NCBI RefSeq assembly: GCF_014196125.1
Contig: NZ_JACIDA010000001.1
Span: 1,302,001-1,366,000 of the forward strand
Direction of reading: 5' to 3'
DNA: 64,000 nt
DNA from: Brevundimonas mediterranea
Lineage (GTDB): Bacteria; Pseudomonadota; Alphaproteobacteria; Caulobacterales; Caulobacteraceae
The translations under genes were made by a program, and so were the position numbers. A model generated the notes under the pieces. That model worked only from the letters and a program-made list of their open reading frames with translations, ran no database searches and had not been told where the DNA came from. Positions 55,172 through 64,000 of this stretch are shown one piece after another (the first letter of the stretch is position 1; every line of letters starts with the position of its first letter).

Positions 55172-55327
55172 GACCCCGGCTTCGCGCGCCTTGGCCGTAA
55201 CGATCGAGTCTAAAAAACCCGTGTTATTACTGAGCGATACTACTTATTCGGGAAATAGATGCTACTTTTGATTGACTTTTGTCGCTCAACCTAACACCCT
55301 CGAGTTGCAACTCAGGGAGAAGCCACT
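55172..55327. promoter_or_regulatory. AT-rich leader before the next gene
   Basis: This stretch is AT-richer than its surroundings, with TAAAAAACCCGTG and TTATTACTGAGCGATACTACTTATTCGG-type sequence that could hold a promoter. CAGGGAGAAGCC gives the ribosome site for the gene at 55328. No ORF is supported. Confidence 0.45.
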
Positions 55328-56158
55328 ATGTCAGTCATCGTTACGCTTCACATCTTCTCTGGTCGTCCGGACCCGGTTTGGGAATTGGCGGAAGACCAGG
55401 TCCTTCAACTCACGGAACGGCTCCGATCCACGCAGGAGCGGTCGCTTCTTCGCCCCCCCGGCATCGCCGGCGCCCTGGGCTATCGGGGCTTCAGCATCCT
55501 CAGCACGGGCGAGAAGGCGCTGGATTCGCACATCTTCATCCACCAGGGCCTCGCCGAGATCGGCGGCCTCAATATTTCGCTCAACCTCGGATCGCCCGAA
55601 ACCGAACTGTTCCTGCTCGAAACCGGCCGGGCGGCGCTTCCGGACGATCTCTACGACTATGTCACGGGGGAAATCGGCGGAGAGGGTTTTAAGGCGGAGG
55701 CCGCGCCCACGGTGTTCGCCGCGCCGCCCTATGATCCGGGGAAGTGGAATAACAACCCCTACATCATGGCGAACAACAACTGCTACAACTACGCCAACGA
55801 CAAGATCACCAACAGTTTCGCACAGCCCGGGCGCGGGTCCGGTCAGATGTACACGACGTTCAGCTGCGACAACGTCGGCGCCGCCTCGCAGCGCGACGGC
55901 CAGATCCTGATCCCCAATCCCAACGTCACCCCGGCGGCGGGGCAGATCATCTGCCTGGTCATCTGGCCCGGAAATGACTTCCACTGGTATCGAAGGGACA
56001 GCAACGGCCTGTGGTCTCACAAACCCGGCAGCACGCCGGCCAAGAATACGGACAACTCCGGAAACCTGATCCAGAGCCCGGCCACCTGCAATCGCGGCCC
56101 CTATGTGAACCTCTGCAGCTATTTCAACAGCATTCCCGCCCAAACCCAGATCTGGTGA
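55328..56158 (+). CDS. Uncharacterised protein with cysteine-peptidase-like C-terminal half
   Basis: A 276-residue soluble protein without signal peptide. The first 110 residues form an alpha/beta region opening MSVIVTLHIFSGRPDPVW. The second half contains NNNCYNYANDKITN (Cys 152) and later DFHWYRRDSNGLWSHKPG (His 219, His 231) with NTDNSGN following. The Cys then His order with the preceding asparagines resembles papain-like or NlpC/CHAP amidases. This protein type is found, as I recall, in scattered bacteria and is unnamed. Catalysis is only suggested by the motif order. Confidence 0.6.
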   Translation: MSVIVTLHIFSGRPDPVWELAEDQVLQLTERLRSTQERSLLRPPGIAGALGYRGFSILSTGEKALDSHIFIHQGLAEIGGLNISLNLGSPETELFLLETGRAALPDDLYDYVTGEIGGEGFKAEAAPTVFAAPPYDPGKWNNNPYIMANNNCYNYANDKITNSFAQPGRGSGQMYTTFSCDNVGAASQRDGQILIPNPNVTPAAGQIICLVIWPGNDFHWYRRDSNGLWSHKPGSTPAKNTDNSGNLIQSPATCNRGPYVNLCSYFNSIPAQTQIW

Positions 56159-56170
56159 AGAGGGCGTGGC

Positions 56171-56209
56171 GCCTGGACGGCTCGGGCCTTCGTCCCCTGC
56201 CGTCCAGGC
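56171..56209. terminator. Weak hairpin between convergent genes
   Basis: GCCTGGACGG and CCGTCCAGGC form a perfect 10-bp stem with a 19-nt loop between the previous gene and the phospholipase gene. There is no T tract, so it is a modest terminator at best. Confidence 0.4.
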
Positions 56210-56221
56210 CTCAGCCTTGGG

Positions 56222-58036
56222 TCAGCCGACGAAATGACCGACCCGCCCTGACGGTCCCAGAACCCAGAGGTCGTATCGTCCTCCATCGGGCGCCAGCGCC
56301 CATACCCCCGTCAGGCTCTCGCCCGCCCCGACGGTGTAGCGACGAGGAACTCGGTCCAGGTGCAGCCGGTCGTAGACATGGAAGACAGCGGCCAACTCGC
56401 CCTGAACCGAGAAGGTCAGCGTGGCCTCGCTCCTGTCCGCATTCACGTCGCAGGTCGCCTGGAGCCGATATCGGGTCGGACGGGCCGGCCTTTCGCCGGG
56501 CTCCTGAGGCGGTCGACTGTGATCGGCGGGCAGGACGGGCGTCGGCTGATGCGGAATGGCCGCGGCCCGCAACCGGGCGTCCGTCGTGTCCGGCAACAGC
56601 CGGGTGAAATCGGTGTCGTTGGGCGTCGCGAAATCGAAGGCGGTGGTCAGGTCGCTGCACACCGCGCGTCGCCAGGCCGAGATATTGGGCTCCATCACGC
56701 CGAATCGGCGCTCCAAAAAGCGGATGACGGAGGTGTGGTCCGCGACTTCCGAATGGACCCAACCGCCCCGCGACCAGGGGGACAGGACATACATGGGCAC
56801 GCGTGGCCCAAGACCGTAGGGCCGGCCGCGGAACTCCGCCGTGTCGCCATCGGCGCCGGGCGCGGGCAGACGGTGGTATTCGCCGGCCGTCGAGACGGTC
56901 GAGGCGCCGGCGAACCCGCCGGGCGCCTGCGGATCCGGCGAAGGCGGGGCGGGCGGCGGCACATGATCGAAGAAGCCGTCGTTCTCGTCGAAATTGATGA
57001 ACAGCACGGTTCTGGCCCAGACCGCCGGATCGGCGGTCAGGGCGTCGATCACCCGCGCCATATAGTCCGCGCCCTGGGCCGGGCTGGACGGGCCGGGATG
57101 TTCAGACCCCTCGGCCGTGCCGATGATCCACGACACCTGCGGCAGACGGCCGCCCAACACGTCGGCCTTCAGTTGGTCCAGATCGCGCGTCGACAGGGCG
57201 CGGTCCTTCAGCGCCGGATCCGAGCCGGGCTCGTCGCGCCAGGCCCGCCGGTAGGCCATGAAGTTCTGCACGGGGTTGTCGCCGAAATTGTCGGCCAGAT
57301 TCTGGTAGTGGCGCCAGTCGATCCCCGCCGCCTGGAGCCGCTCGGCGTAGGTGGTCCAGTCATAGCGCGGCTGGCCGTCATCAGGCTTGTTCAGGTCGTC
57401 GTCGACATTGTCGACCACCGGCCCGCCGGCGAGGCCGTGGGGATCATTGGTCCCGCTGAACAGGAACAGCCGGTTGGTGTTGGTGCCGGTCTGGACCGAG
57501 CAGTGATAGGCGTCGCAGAGGGTGAAGGCCTCGGCCATGGCGTATTGGAATGGAATGTCCTCGCGCCTGTAGAAGCCCAGGGCGCGCTGGGTCTTGGCCT
57601 CGGGCCAATGCGCCATCCGCCCCTGATCCCAGGCGGCCTGGGCGTCGGGCCAGTGGTGGGGCGTGCCCTCCATCCGCATCAGGTCGAAATTCGCCTCAGT
57701 CGACAGATGGAAGGGGCTGATGTCCGCAGGCGGCTGGACCGTGCGGTCGGTCTGGGTCCAGACGTCGCGCGGCGCGCCGTCGGAACCGACCGCGACGGGA
57801 ATGGGATGGGCGTCGCCAAAGCCCCGCACCCCCGCCATGGCGCCGAAATAATGATCGAAGCTGCGGTTCTCCTGCATCAGGATCACGACATGGGCCACAT
57901 CCTCGATCGTGCCCTTGCGGACATCGGCCGGAATGGACAGGGCCCGCGCCAGAGACGCCGGAAGGCCCGCCGCCAGGGCCGCGCCCAGGCCGCCCGCCAA
58001 ACCACCCGCCAGAAGAGATCGCCGATCGACAGACAT
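56222..58036 (-). CDS. Phospholipase C, phosphocholine-specific (alkaline phosphatase superfamily)
   Basis: A 604-residue exported enzyme with a Tat-type signal (DRRSLLAGG). Catalytic core motifs are VVILMQENRSFDHYFG, with the nucleophile region of non-hemolytic/hemolytic PLC, FDENDGFFDHV and DHTSVIRFLERRFG. A single C-terminal DUF756 domain follows (about 510-604); most PLC-H/N proteins are near 700 residues with two, so one copy is missing. The enzyme cleaves phosphatidylcholine and yields phosphocholine and diacylglycerol outside the cell. It is upstream of no PLC accessory gene here. Confidence 0.9.
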   Translation of the reverse strand: MSVDRRSLLAGGLAGGLGAALAAGLPASLARALSIPADVRKGTIEDVAHVVILMQENRSFDHYFGAMAGVRGFGDAHPIPVAVGSDGAPRDVWTQTDRTVQPPADISPFHLSTEANFDLMRMEGTPHHWPDAQAAWDQGRMAHWPEAKTQRALGFYRREDIPFQYAMAEAFTLCDAYHCSVQTGTNTNRLFLFSGTNDPHGLAGGPVVDNVDDDLNKPDDGQPRYDWTTYAERLQAAGIDWRHYQNLADNFGDNPVQNFMAYRRAWRDEPGSDPALKDRALSTRDLDQLKADVLGGRLPQVSWIIGTAEGSEHPGPSSPAQGADYMARVIDALTADPAVWARTVLFINFDENDGFFDHVPPPAPPSPDPQAPGGFAGASTVSTAGEYHRLPAPGADGDTAEFRGRPYGLGPRVPMYVLSPWSRGGWVHSEVADHTSVIRFLERRFGVMEPNISAWRRAVCSDLTTAFDFATPNDTDFTRLLPDTTDARLRAAAIPHQPTPVLPADHSRPPQEPGERPARPTRYRLQATCDVNADRSEATLTFSVQGELAAVFHVYDRLHLDRVPRRYTVGAGESLTGVWALAPDGGRYDLWVLGPSGRVGHFVG

Positions 58037-58118
58037 GATGTATTTTCCGAAACAGGGGCCCGCGCCGATCTTATGACCGGCGCGGGCGACAGGCTTGCGA
58101 CGATTGAGGCGAGCCGCC

Positions 58119-60782
58119 TCAGCGACGCCAGGTCAGGCCCAGACCCAGCATGCGCGGCGCGGTCTGATAGCCGATGGTGTAGCGTTCCGACTTGCCGCGC
58201 GTGGCCCAGTAGCCGGCCTCGCCCGTCAGGTTCTCGCCATAGAGGCTGAGCACCAGTTGGTCGGTCAGTTGCAAACGCGCGCCGAAGTCGAGCGTCGCCT
58301 GGGGCTGGATATATTCATCCAGGGCGTTGGCGCGCAGGGTCGCGATGTAGCGCCCCCGGTAGCTGTATCCCAGGTCGGCGTCGAACCGGTCGCGCTTGTA
58401 GCCGATGCCGATATTGCCCAGCACTTCGGGCGCATTGGGCAGGCCGACCTCGACGCCGTCGCGCCAGGCGATGCCCGGATCCGCCTTGCTGGGCTGATAG
58501 GTGTAGTTGGCCCAGGCCGAGAAGCCGGCGACCAGGTCGCGACGACCGGCCAGTTCCAGACCCCAGATGCTGGCGTCCTTGCCGTTGGCCGAGGTCGTGA
58601 TCGGCACGCCGTCTTCGCCCACGATGACCTGCGAACCCGCCGACTGGTAGATGAAGTTGTCGATCTCCTTGCGGAACAGGCCCGCCGAGAAGAAGCCCTG
58701 GTCGCCGGAGTATTGAACGCCCAGATCGAAGTTCAGCGCCTCAGCCGGCTTCAGATCGGGATTGCCCTTTGAAATCGAGACGATCCGGGGGCCGTTGGAC
58801 TCGACGTTGATCCCCTTGGAAATGTCGGTGAAGTTCGGGCGGGCGAACGAGGTCCAGACGGCGGCGCGGACGGTCCAGTCGGCGTTCGGGCGCCAATCGA
58901 CGTGCAGGCTGGGCAGAAACTCCGTGTAGTTGGCCTCGGTGGTGCCGGTCGCGCCGCCGAACTCGCGTGTGACAACGCCGGTGACGGCGTCCTCGGTCGT
59001 GACCAGCGCCTCATTGTGGACGTCCGTCCGCTCGAGGCGCGCGCCTGCGGTAGCCGACCAGGCGCCCCGCTCAAGCACCGCCATGGCGTAACCGCTGTAG
59101 CTGGTCTCATGGCCGGTGGAGTCGTTCAGGTTCCAGGGATATTCCGCGTCGGTCACGCGGGGCGCGGCCTGCAGCAGGGCCAGAACCCGGTTCATTTCCA
59201 TGATCGTGCCGAAGCGGGTCCGGTCGCGATAGTGGTCGTCGTCGAAATGATCGATCGAGCCCGCGATCAGGTCGGTATGGCTCGAAAGGGGCGAACCGCC
59301 GGCCAGTCCCGGAATATCCCGCGTGCCGCTGTCGACGTCCTGCTGCTGGTCATAGTCACGCTGGGACCGGCGGAACCGGAAACCGCCCTTGACGGTCTTC
59401 AGCGGCCCCTTGCCCTCGGGGGACCAGGTCAGATTGGTCGTGGCGAAGGCCTGGGAGTCTTCGGAAATCCGGCGATACAGTTCGGCGTAGTCGAACTGCA
59501 GGTTGGCGGGGTTAAGCATGGCGGTAGACTGCGCCTCGCTCATCACCCAGGTCGGGTGTTTGCTGTCCGAGGCGTCGAAGCTGATCGGCGTGTTGAAGAT
59601 CGGCAGGCTGCTGTCCGTGACATACTCAATATACCACTGGTTTGGCGTCTCGGTCCGGCCGTAGGTATAGGCGATATCGTAATCCAGCTCGAAGGCGCTG
59701 CGGACGTGGCGGCCGCCGAAGTCGACCATGGCCAACCGGTTGTCTTCCTGCTTCACCTCGGCGCCCATCAGGGACGAGAAGCCGTTGATCGCGCCGGCGG
59801 CATTCAGGCCGGTCTTGACGTCGATATAGTCGTGCAGCTGATCATTCTTCCACTGCGAATAGAGGCCGCGCAGATGCAGGGCGTCGTCGGCCGAGGGGCG
59901 GTATTCCAGAGTGAAGTTGCCGCCGGTGCGATCAATGTCGTTCACGAACCGGTCGAGGCCGTGCGAGACCAGCCGCAGCTCGGTGCTCTCCGGCAAGACG
60001 ATATTGTCGGCGGGGAGGACTCCGTTCGGGCGCCAGCTGGTGTTGTAGCTGATGTTCTCGTTGCGCTCACCGGTGATGGTCCGCTCGGTGTGGAAGACGA
60101 CGCCATAGAGACCCAGGGTCTTGGCCTCGTTCAGGAAGGTCGAGAAGGCGCCGGTCAGGTCGGTCGCCGTCTTGTCGGCGATGTTCTCGCGGCTGGCGCG
60201 GGCGGACAGGGTGGCGAGGTTCTCGCCGAAATCGAAGGGACTGGGCAGGCGGAAATCGATGGTGCCGCCGACCGCATCGCCGTCGAGATCCGGCGTCACG
60301 CTCTTGACCACGCGCACGGTGTCCAGGCCGTCCGGCGGCAACAGATCCAACGCCACGGCGCGGTTGTCGCGTCCCGAGGTCGCCAGGCGCACCCCGTTCA
60401 GCGTGTATACGTTCAGGGCGCTGTCCAGACCGCGAATGCTGACGTAGCGCGCGTCGCCCGTGCCGCGGTCGTTGACGGTGCTGACGCCCGGAAGCCGCTT
60501 CAGCGCGGCCGCCACACTGGTGGAGGGAATGGTCAGCAGTTCATCGGCGGAGATCACCTCGGACACGATGTCGGCCTGACGTTGCTCCGCCTCGGCGCGA
60601 CGCGTGGCGTTGCGTGAGCCCGTGACGATGATTTCAGCGAGACTGGCGGGCTCGCCCGACGTCTGGCCCTGCGTGGTCTGGCCCTGGGCGTTCTGGGCCA
60701 AGGCGGCGGCGGGCAGAACCGCGGCGAGCGCGACGCCGCACAGCAGGGCGCGCGCGCCGAAGCGCGTGTTTGAAAGAACCAT
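58119..60782 (-). CDS. TonB-dependent outer membrane receptor
   Basis: An 887-residue receptor with a signal peptide (LPAAALAQN), a short repetitive Gln/Gly spacer, the TonB-box-like EIIVTGSRN and a plug domain (ADELLTIPSTSVAAALKRLPGV, DRGTGDARYVSIRGLD). The C-terminal end with a terminal aromatic beta-signal (LGLTWRR) completes the barrel. I set the start at 60782 because the upstream frame runs into the regulatory region. It is divergent from a DeoR regulator and next to a phospholipase C. The ligand is not evident; sugar or phosphorylated lipid head groups are possible. Confidence 0.9.
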   Translation of the reverse strand: MVLSNTRFGARALLCGVALAAVLPAAALAQNAQGQTTQGQTSGEPASLAEIIVTGSRNATRRAEAEQRQADIVSEVISADELLTIPSTSVAAALKRLPGVSTVNDRGTGDARYVSIRGLDSALNVYTLNGVRLATSGRDNRAVALDLLPPDGLDTVRVVKSVTPDLDGDAVGGTIDFRLPSPFDFGENLATLSARASRENIADKTATDLTGAFSTFLNEAKTLGLYGVVFHTERTITGERNENISYNTSWRPNGVLPADNIVLPESTELRLVSHGLDRFVNDIDRTGGNFTLEYRPSADDALHLRGLYSQWKNDQLHDYIDVKTGLNAAGAINGFSSLMGAEVKQEDNRLAMVDFGGRHVRSAFELDYDIAYTYGRTETPNQWYIEYVTDSSLPIFNTPISFDASDSKHPTWVMSEAQSTAMLNPANLQFDYAELYRRISEDSQAFATTNLTWSPEGKGPLKTVKGGFRFRRSQRDYDQQQDVDSGTRDIPGLAGGSPLSSHTDLIAGSIDHFDDDHYRDRTRFGTIMEMNRVLALLQAAPRVTDAEYPWNLNDSTGHETSYSGYAMAVLERGAWSATAGARLERTDVHNEALVTTEDAVTGVVTREFGGATGTTEANYTEFLPSLHVDWRPNADWTVRAAVWTSFARPNFTDISKGINVESNGPRIVSISKGNPDLKPAEALNFDLGVQYSGDQGFFSAGLFRKEIDNFIYQSAGSQVIVGEDGVPITTSANGKDASIWGLELAGRRDLVAGFSAWANYTYQPSKADPGIAWRDGVEVGLPNAPEVLGNIGIGYKRDRFDADLGYSYRGRYIATLRANALDEYIQPQATLDFGARLQLTDQLVLSLYGENLTGEAGYWATRGKSERYTIGYQTAPRMLGLGLTWRR

Positions 60783-60882
60783 GATGACATCCCCTGATCT
60801 TGGACGGCGCCAAGCCGTCTCAGTGGATGATCTACGCCATCCCTGTGACACGGATGTGAACTATTGTGGTGTTTTGTGTTTT

Positions 60883-60922
60883 TATGTGGTTTTTGACGAC
60901 GAAGGGCGTCACATGCCACATA
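60883..60922. promoter_or_regulatory. Inverted repeat operator candidate between TonB receptor and DeoR regulator
   Basis: TATGTGG (60883-60889) and CCACATA (60916-60922) form a perfect 7-bp inverted repeat across 26 bp, with a related TTGTGGTG just upstream at 60864. It occupies the divergent control region and fits a site for the DeoR-type repressor. Confidence 0.45.
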
Positions 60923-60944
60923 GTATGCATTACAGGGGGACGCC

Positions 60945-61706
60945 TTGAACCAGACGGCCAGGCTCGACGCCATTCTTTCAGCCCTGTCGGATCAGGGATC
61001 GTGCACGATCACCGACCTCGCGGCGGCCTTCGCCGTCTCGGAAGAAACAGTGCGTCGCGACATTCGGCGCCTGGAGCAGGACGGGGCGGTGCGAAAGGTG
61101 CATGGCGGCGTACGCCTGCGCGACCGGCGGGCCGAGGCGCCCTGGCGTCAGCGGCTCAATGTCAATGCGGAGGCCAAGAAGCGGATCGCCGCCTGCGCGG
61201 CGAACTTGATCGAGCCCGGCATGACCCTGTTGCTGGATTCCAGCACAACGGCCTTCTGGATGGCGCGCGAGATCGCGTCGGTGACAAACCTGACCGTGAT
61301 CACCAACAGTCTGGAAACCGCCGGCGAATTGTCAGCGACGTCGGATGCACGACTGTTCCTAGCGGGCGGCGCCGTCAATACGACTTATCGCGCGGCCTTT
61401 GGCGCCGAGGCGGCGGCCTACGCCAACCGGTTCGTGCCCGATCTCGCCATCTTCTCCATTGTCGCCATAGACGCCGCGCGGGGTTTTCTGGACCACGAGC
61501 CGGAAGAGGCCGAATATGCAAGGGCGGTCCTGCCGAACGCCCGCAAGACGATCTGCCTGGCCGATGCTTCTAAGTTCGAAGCGCCCGGCCGGATCATTGC
61601 GGCGGAATGGTCTCAGGTCGACCTGATCGTCACCGACCGTCCGGCCGCTCCCGCCATCGAAGCCGCTGCGCGGGAAAGCCGCACCGACATCCTGGTCGCG
61701 GACTGA
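60945..61706 (+). CDS. DeoR/GlpR-family transcriptional repressor
   Basis: A 253-residue regulator from a TTG with a GGGGGA site upstream. The N-terminal winged helix has the family motif TITDLAAAFAVSEETVRRDI, followed by LEQDGAVRKVHGG, and a DeoR C-terminal sugar-phosphate-sensing domain containing LLDSSTTAFWMA and ITNSLETAGEL. DeoR-type regulators respond to phosphorylated sugars or glycerol 3-phosphate. Standing between two TonB receptors, it probably controls them, possibly through the TATGTGG repeat. Confidence 0.9.
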   Translation: MNQTARLDAILSALSDQGSCTITDLAAAFAVSEETVRRDIRRLEQDGAVRKVHGGVRLRDRRAEAPWRQRLNVNAEAKKRIAACAANLIEPGMTLLLDSSTTAFWMAREIASVTNLTVITNSLETAGELSATSDARLFLAGGAVNTTYRAAFGAEAAAYANRFVPDLAIFSIVAIDAARGFLDHEPEEAEYARAVLPNARKTICLADASKFEAPGRIIAAEWSQVDLIVTDRPAAPAIEAAARESRTDILVAD

Positions 61707-61771
61707 CCCGACGCGGGCTGGGTCAGGATTTCAGCGCTTCGCCCGACTAAGGCTCGGTCGCCGGACGCCTA

Positions 61772-61803
61772 GCCCGCCCCCGATCGCAAGATCGGGAGCG
61801 GGC
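61772..61803. terminator. Hairpin between convergent genes
   Basis: GCCCGCCCCCGATC and GATCGGGAGCGGGC form a 14-bp stem with one mismatch and a GCAA loop, between the DeoR gene and the leftward TonB receptor gene. No T tract is present, but position suggests a bidirectional transcription end. Confidence 0.55.
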
Positions 61804-61821
61804 CGGCGCTTCGTCTTCGGA

Positions 61822-64000
61822 TCAGTAGGAGTAGGCCAGGCGGACCAGGAAGTTCCGACCGGGCTCCATATAATCCTTCTGGTACGAGGGGCTCTCGCCC
61901 TTGGTGGTGTAGTAGCGATGGCCGTCCAGGATGTTCTGGACGTCGAAGTCCATCGTCAGACCCGGGCGGAAGGTGTAGCGCGAGTGGAAGTCCAGGCTCT
62001 TGTTCGGCTGGACCCATTTATCGACGGCGTTGTCGCGCAGGTCTTCGATATAGGCGCCCTGGTACTGATACGACAGGCGGGCTTCGAAGCCGTATTTCTG
62101 ATAAGTCAGAGAGGCGTTGTAGATCAGGTCCGGCGCCTGGATGAAGGAAATCGACCGGCCCTTGCGGTAGTCCAGACCGGTCTCGGCCTCGCTGACCTGA
62201 CGGGTCAGGTTGGCCTCGACGCCGAAGCCGTCGAACGGCGCGCCCATGCCCTCGAACGACTTGATCAGGTTCAGTTCGACGCCCGTGATCCTGGCCGTCT
62301 CACCGTTCTTGGGTTGGCTGATGGTGATCGTGCCTTCCTGGGTGTCGGCGTCGACCGCGCTGCCGTTGGTGAAGATGAAGTGGTCAATCTTCTTGTGGAA
62401 GACGCCGATGGAGACCAGGCTGGAACGATCCGGGTAATATTCGGCCGAAACGTCCAGGTTCAGGGCCTCGGCCGGTTTCAGATCAGGATTGCCGCGGCTG
62501 ATCGAGACGATGTCGCCCAAGGTCTGGCCCGGCCTCGGCTTTGCCCGCCCGACGCTGACGCCCCGCGAGATGTTGCTGAACTCGGGCCGGGAGAAGCTGG
62601 TCCAGATCGCGCCGCGATAAACGAAGTTGTCCGACGGACGATAGACCGCCGTCACGCTGGGCAGGACATTGGTATAGTGGCTGTCGGTGTCGCCGAAGCC
62701 GGTCTGGGCGCCGTCTTCGATCCAGTTGGTGTTGCTGACCTCGGTGTGTTCGACGCGCACCCCGGCGACCACGTCCAGATCGTTGAACTGGAAGCTGGCC
62801 AGGCCGTAGCCGGCGTAGATGGTCTCTTCGCCGCTCTTATCGCTAGAACTCAGATCAGCGTAGGAATAGGTGACCGGATTGGCCTTCTGGGCGGCCTCGA
62901 TGGCGGCCGTCACCCGATCGCGGTTCAGGATGGCGCCATAGTAGTAGCGGCCGTTCAGAACGGAGCCGACCTCACGATCAATCAGGCCCGACTGACCCAG
63001 GCTCTTGCCATCCAGCGGCGTGTTGTCGAACGAACCGCCCCAGATCGGCGTGGCGTCGTATTCGCGCTCAGACCGAAGGACCTTGACGCCGGCCTTCAGG
63101 TGACGAACCACGCCTTCCATCTCATAGACGGCGTCGAACTTGAACGCCGTGCGCGCGTCGGTCTGTTTGTCGCGGCTGCGACCGCCGCCGTCATAGGGCA
63201 GCAGATTGGGATCGTTCTGCGCGCTCTGGGCGAAGGCCGGCAGTTGCGGCATGGGGAAGCGGGGGTCGTAGGACGACCACAGCAGGCCGGTCTGGTTGAA
63301 CGGCGCCGAACAGGCGTCGCAGTTGTAGCCGATCGAGAAGCTGTCCGGTCCGCCCTTTTCGCCGGCGCTGTAGCTGAGGTCGTAATCAAGGGTCAGGCGG
63401 TTCAGACGGCTTTGGCCGCCCAGGTTGATCGTGCCCAGGGTCGAGACCTGGTCCAGGGTCTGGAAGGTCCGCGCGAACTGGAAGGTCTCGGGCTTCCAGA
63501 CGCCGGAACGACCGAACAGCGACCAATAGGACGAGCTGCTCTGGCGGTCGGCGTCCGTGATCACGCCGTCGGCGTCGAAGTCTTTCATCTGCGCGACGGT
63601 GTAGCTGTAGATGCGGCCCTTGGCGCCGAAGCCGACGACGGCGTTGTCGGGCTGGATCAGGCTTGAGTTTTCAACATCGACTTGCTGAAGGCGCTTGGTC
63701 TTGCGGCTGCGGAAATCGGTGTAATCGTTCGTGCCCGTCCGTTCCAGCCGGCTGTACTGGCCGCGCAGATAGAAGTCGTTCGCGTCGCCGCGGTAATCCA
63801 GCGAGAAGTTTCCGCCGAACCGCTCCTGTTCGATACGGCGGTAGTCAAGGTCGATCCCCGGCAGATACATCGAACGCTCGTCGATCGCTTCTTCACTATC
63901 TTTGCGCCAGCGGTAGGGCTCCCACTCGCCGTCGTTTTCGGTTTCTTCGTTCAGGCTGTTGCTCTTGCCGTAGTTGAACGAGACGAAGGCGCCGAAACGG
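61822..64000 (-). CDS. TonB-dependent outer membrane receptor (partial, start beyond the window)
   Basis: The reading frame is open from its stop at 61822 to the window edge, giving more than 720 residues of barrel sequence without a start. An internal ATG at 63870 is not the start, since barrel-like sequence (RFGAFVSFNYGKSN) continues upstream in frame. The end carries the aromatic beta-signal (FLVRLAYSY). Its barrel resembles the divergent receptor at 58119-60782 (for example NFSLDYRGDANDFYLRGQYS against NFTLEYRPSADDALHLRGLYS), so the two are paralogues. Confidence 0.92.
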   Translation of the reverse strand, partial: RFGAFVSFNYGKSNSLNEETENDGEWEPYRWRKDSEEAIDERSMYLPGIDLDYRRIEQERFGGNFSLDYRGDANDFYLRGQYSRLERTGTNDYTDFRSRKTKRLQQVDVENSSLIQPDNAVVGFGAKGRIYSYTVAQMKDFDADGVITDADRQSSSSYWSLFGRSGVWKPETFQFARTFQTLDQVSTLGTINLGGQSRLNRLTLDYDLSYSAGEKGGPDSFSIGYNCDACSAPFNQTGLLWSSYDPRFPMPQLPAFAQSAQNDPNLLPYDGGGRSRDKQTDARTAFKFDAVYEMEGVVRHLKAGVKVLRSEREYDATPIWGGSFDNTPLDGKSLGQSGLIDREVGSVLNGRYYYGAILNRDRVTAAIEAAQKANPVTYSYADLSSSDKSGEETIYAGYGLASFQFNDLDVVAGVRVEHTEVSNTNWIEDGAQTGFGDTDSHYTNVLPSVTAVYRPSDNFVYRGAIWTSFSRPEFSNISRGVSVGRAKPRPGQTLGDIVSISRGNPDLKPAEALNLDVSAEYYPDRSSLVSIGVFHKKIDHFIFTNGSAVDADTQEGTITISQPKNGETARITGVELNLIKSFEGMGAPFDGFGVEANLTRQVSEAETGLDYRKGRSISFIQAPDLIYNASLTYQKYGFEARLSYQYQGAYIEDLRDNAVDKWVQPNKSLDFHSRYTFRPGLTMDFDVQNILDGHRYYTTKGESPSYQKDYMEPGRNFLVRLAYSY

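Overview
This window looks like chromosome from a GC-rich alphaproteobacterium of the order Caulobacterales, most likely Brevundimonas or a close relative. The call rests on a GapR-type DUF2312 nucleoid protein, a TacA-like sigma-54 response regulator, an alphaproteobacterial split pntAA/pntAB/pntB operon, an aa3-oxidase subunit IV-like protein and TonB receptors of the Caulobacter type. No plasmid, phage or IS genes are visible. Genes are tightly packed, with many 4-bp ATGA/GTGA overlaps that help fix the starts.

Layout. 1-5.9 kb: an EEP-family membrane hydrolase, a DUF1285-NUDIX-CCA transferase operon, a GNAT protein, and an MBL hydrolase with an enoyl-CoA hydratase/isomerase. 6-9.4 kb: a secreted triple-repeat protein, exonuclease III and two poorly known genes, ending at a perfect bidirectional terminator. 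9.4-11.8 kb: a carboxyspermidine/carboxynorspermidine pair for polyamine synthesis. 12.0-14.0 kb: an AT-richer island with a pentapeptide/2TM membrane protein overlapping a minimal nucleotidyltransferase, the best candidate here for an undescribed two-gene system. 14-19 kb: recN, bamD, prs and a lipoprotein. 19-22.2 kb: isocitrate lyase divergent from a short-chain acyl-CoA regulator (ScfR family) with a palindromic operator array. 22.2-27.8 kb: a ParDE-like toxin-antitoxin pair, UspA, a metallopeptidase-like protein, a WYL regulator and an acyltransferase. 27.9-31.7 kb: the transhydrogenase operon with two extra small membrane genes. 31.7-40.5 kb: oligoendopeptidase F, DUF1203, DUF4153, TacA-like regulator, gapR, rpmJ, an atypical tRNA-Cys and a lytic transglycosylase. 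40.6-43 kb: tdh and kbl for threonine breakdown. 43-54 kb: an MliC-like lipoprotein and the propionyl-CoA pathway (epimerase, mutase large and small subunits, pccA, pccB) with a PccR-like regulator, interrupted between pccA and pccB by an AT-rich Doc/Fic gene. 54-64 kb: an oxidoreductase, a cysteine-peptidase-like protein, phospholipase C, a TonB receptor, a DeoR regulator and a second TonB receptor running off the window end.

Functional theme. The central metabolic content is C2/C3 acyl-CoA use: the glyoxylate bypass (aceA), threonine to glycine and acetyl-CoA, and propionyl-CoA to succinyl-CoA. Two paralogous ScfR regulators sit directly beside aceA and pccB. Transhydrogenase adds NADPH/NADH balance. 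The right end looks like an outer-membrane uptake locus, perhaps for phospholipid head groups. All identifications come from reading motifs by eye; no database search was run.
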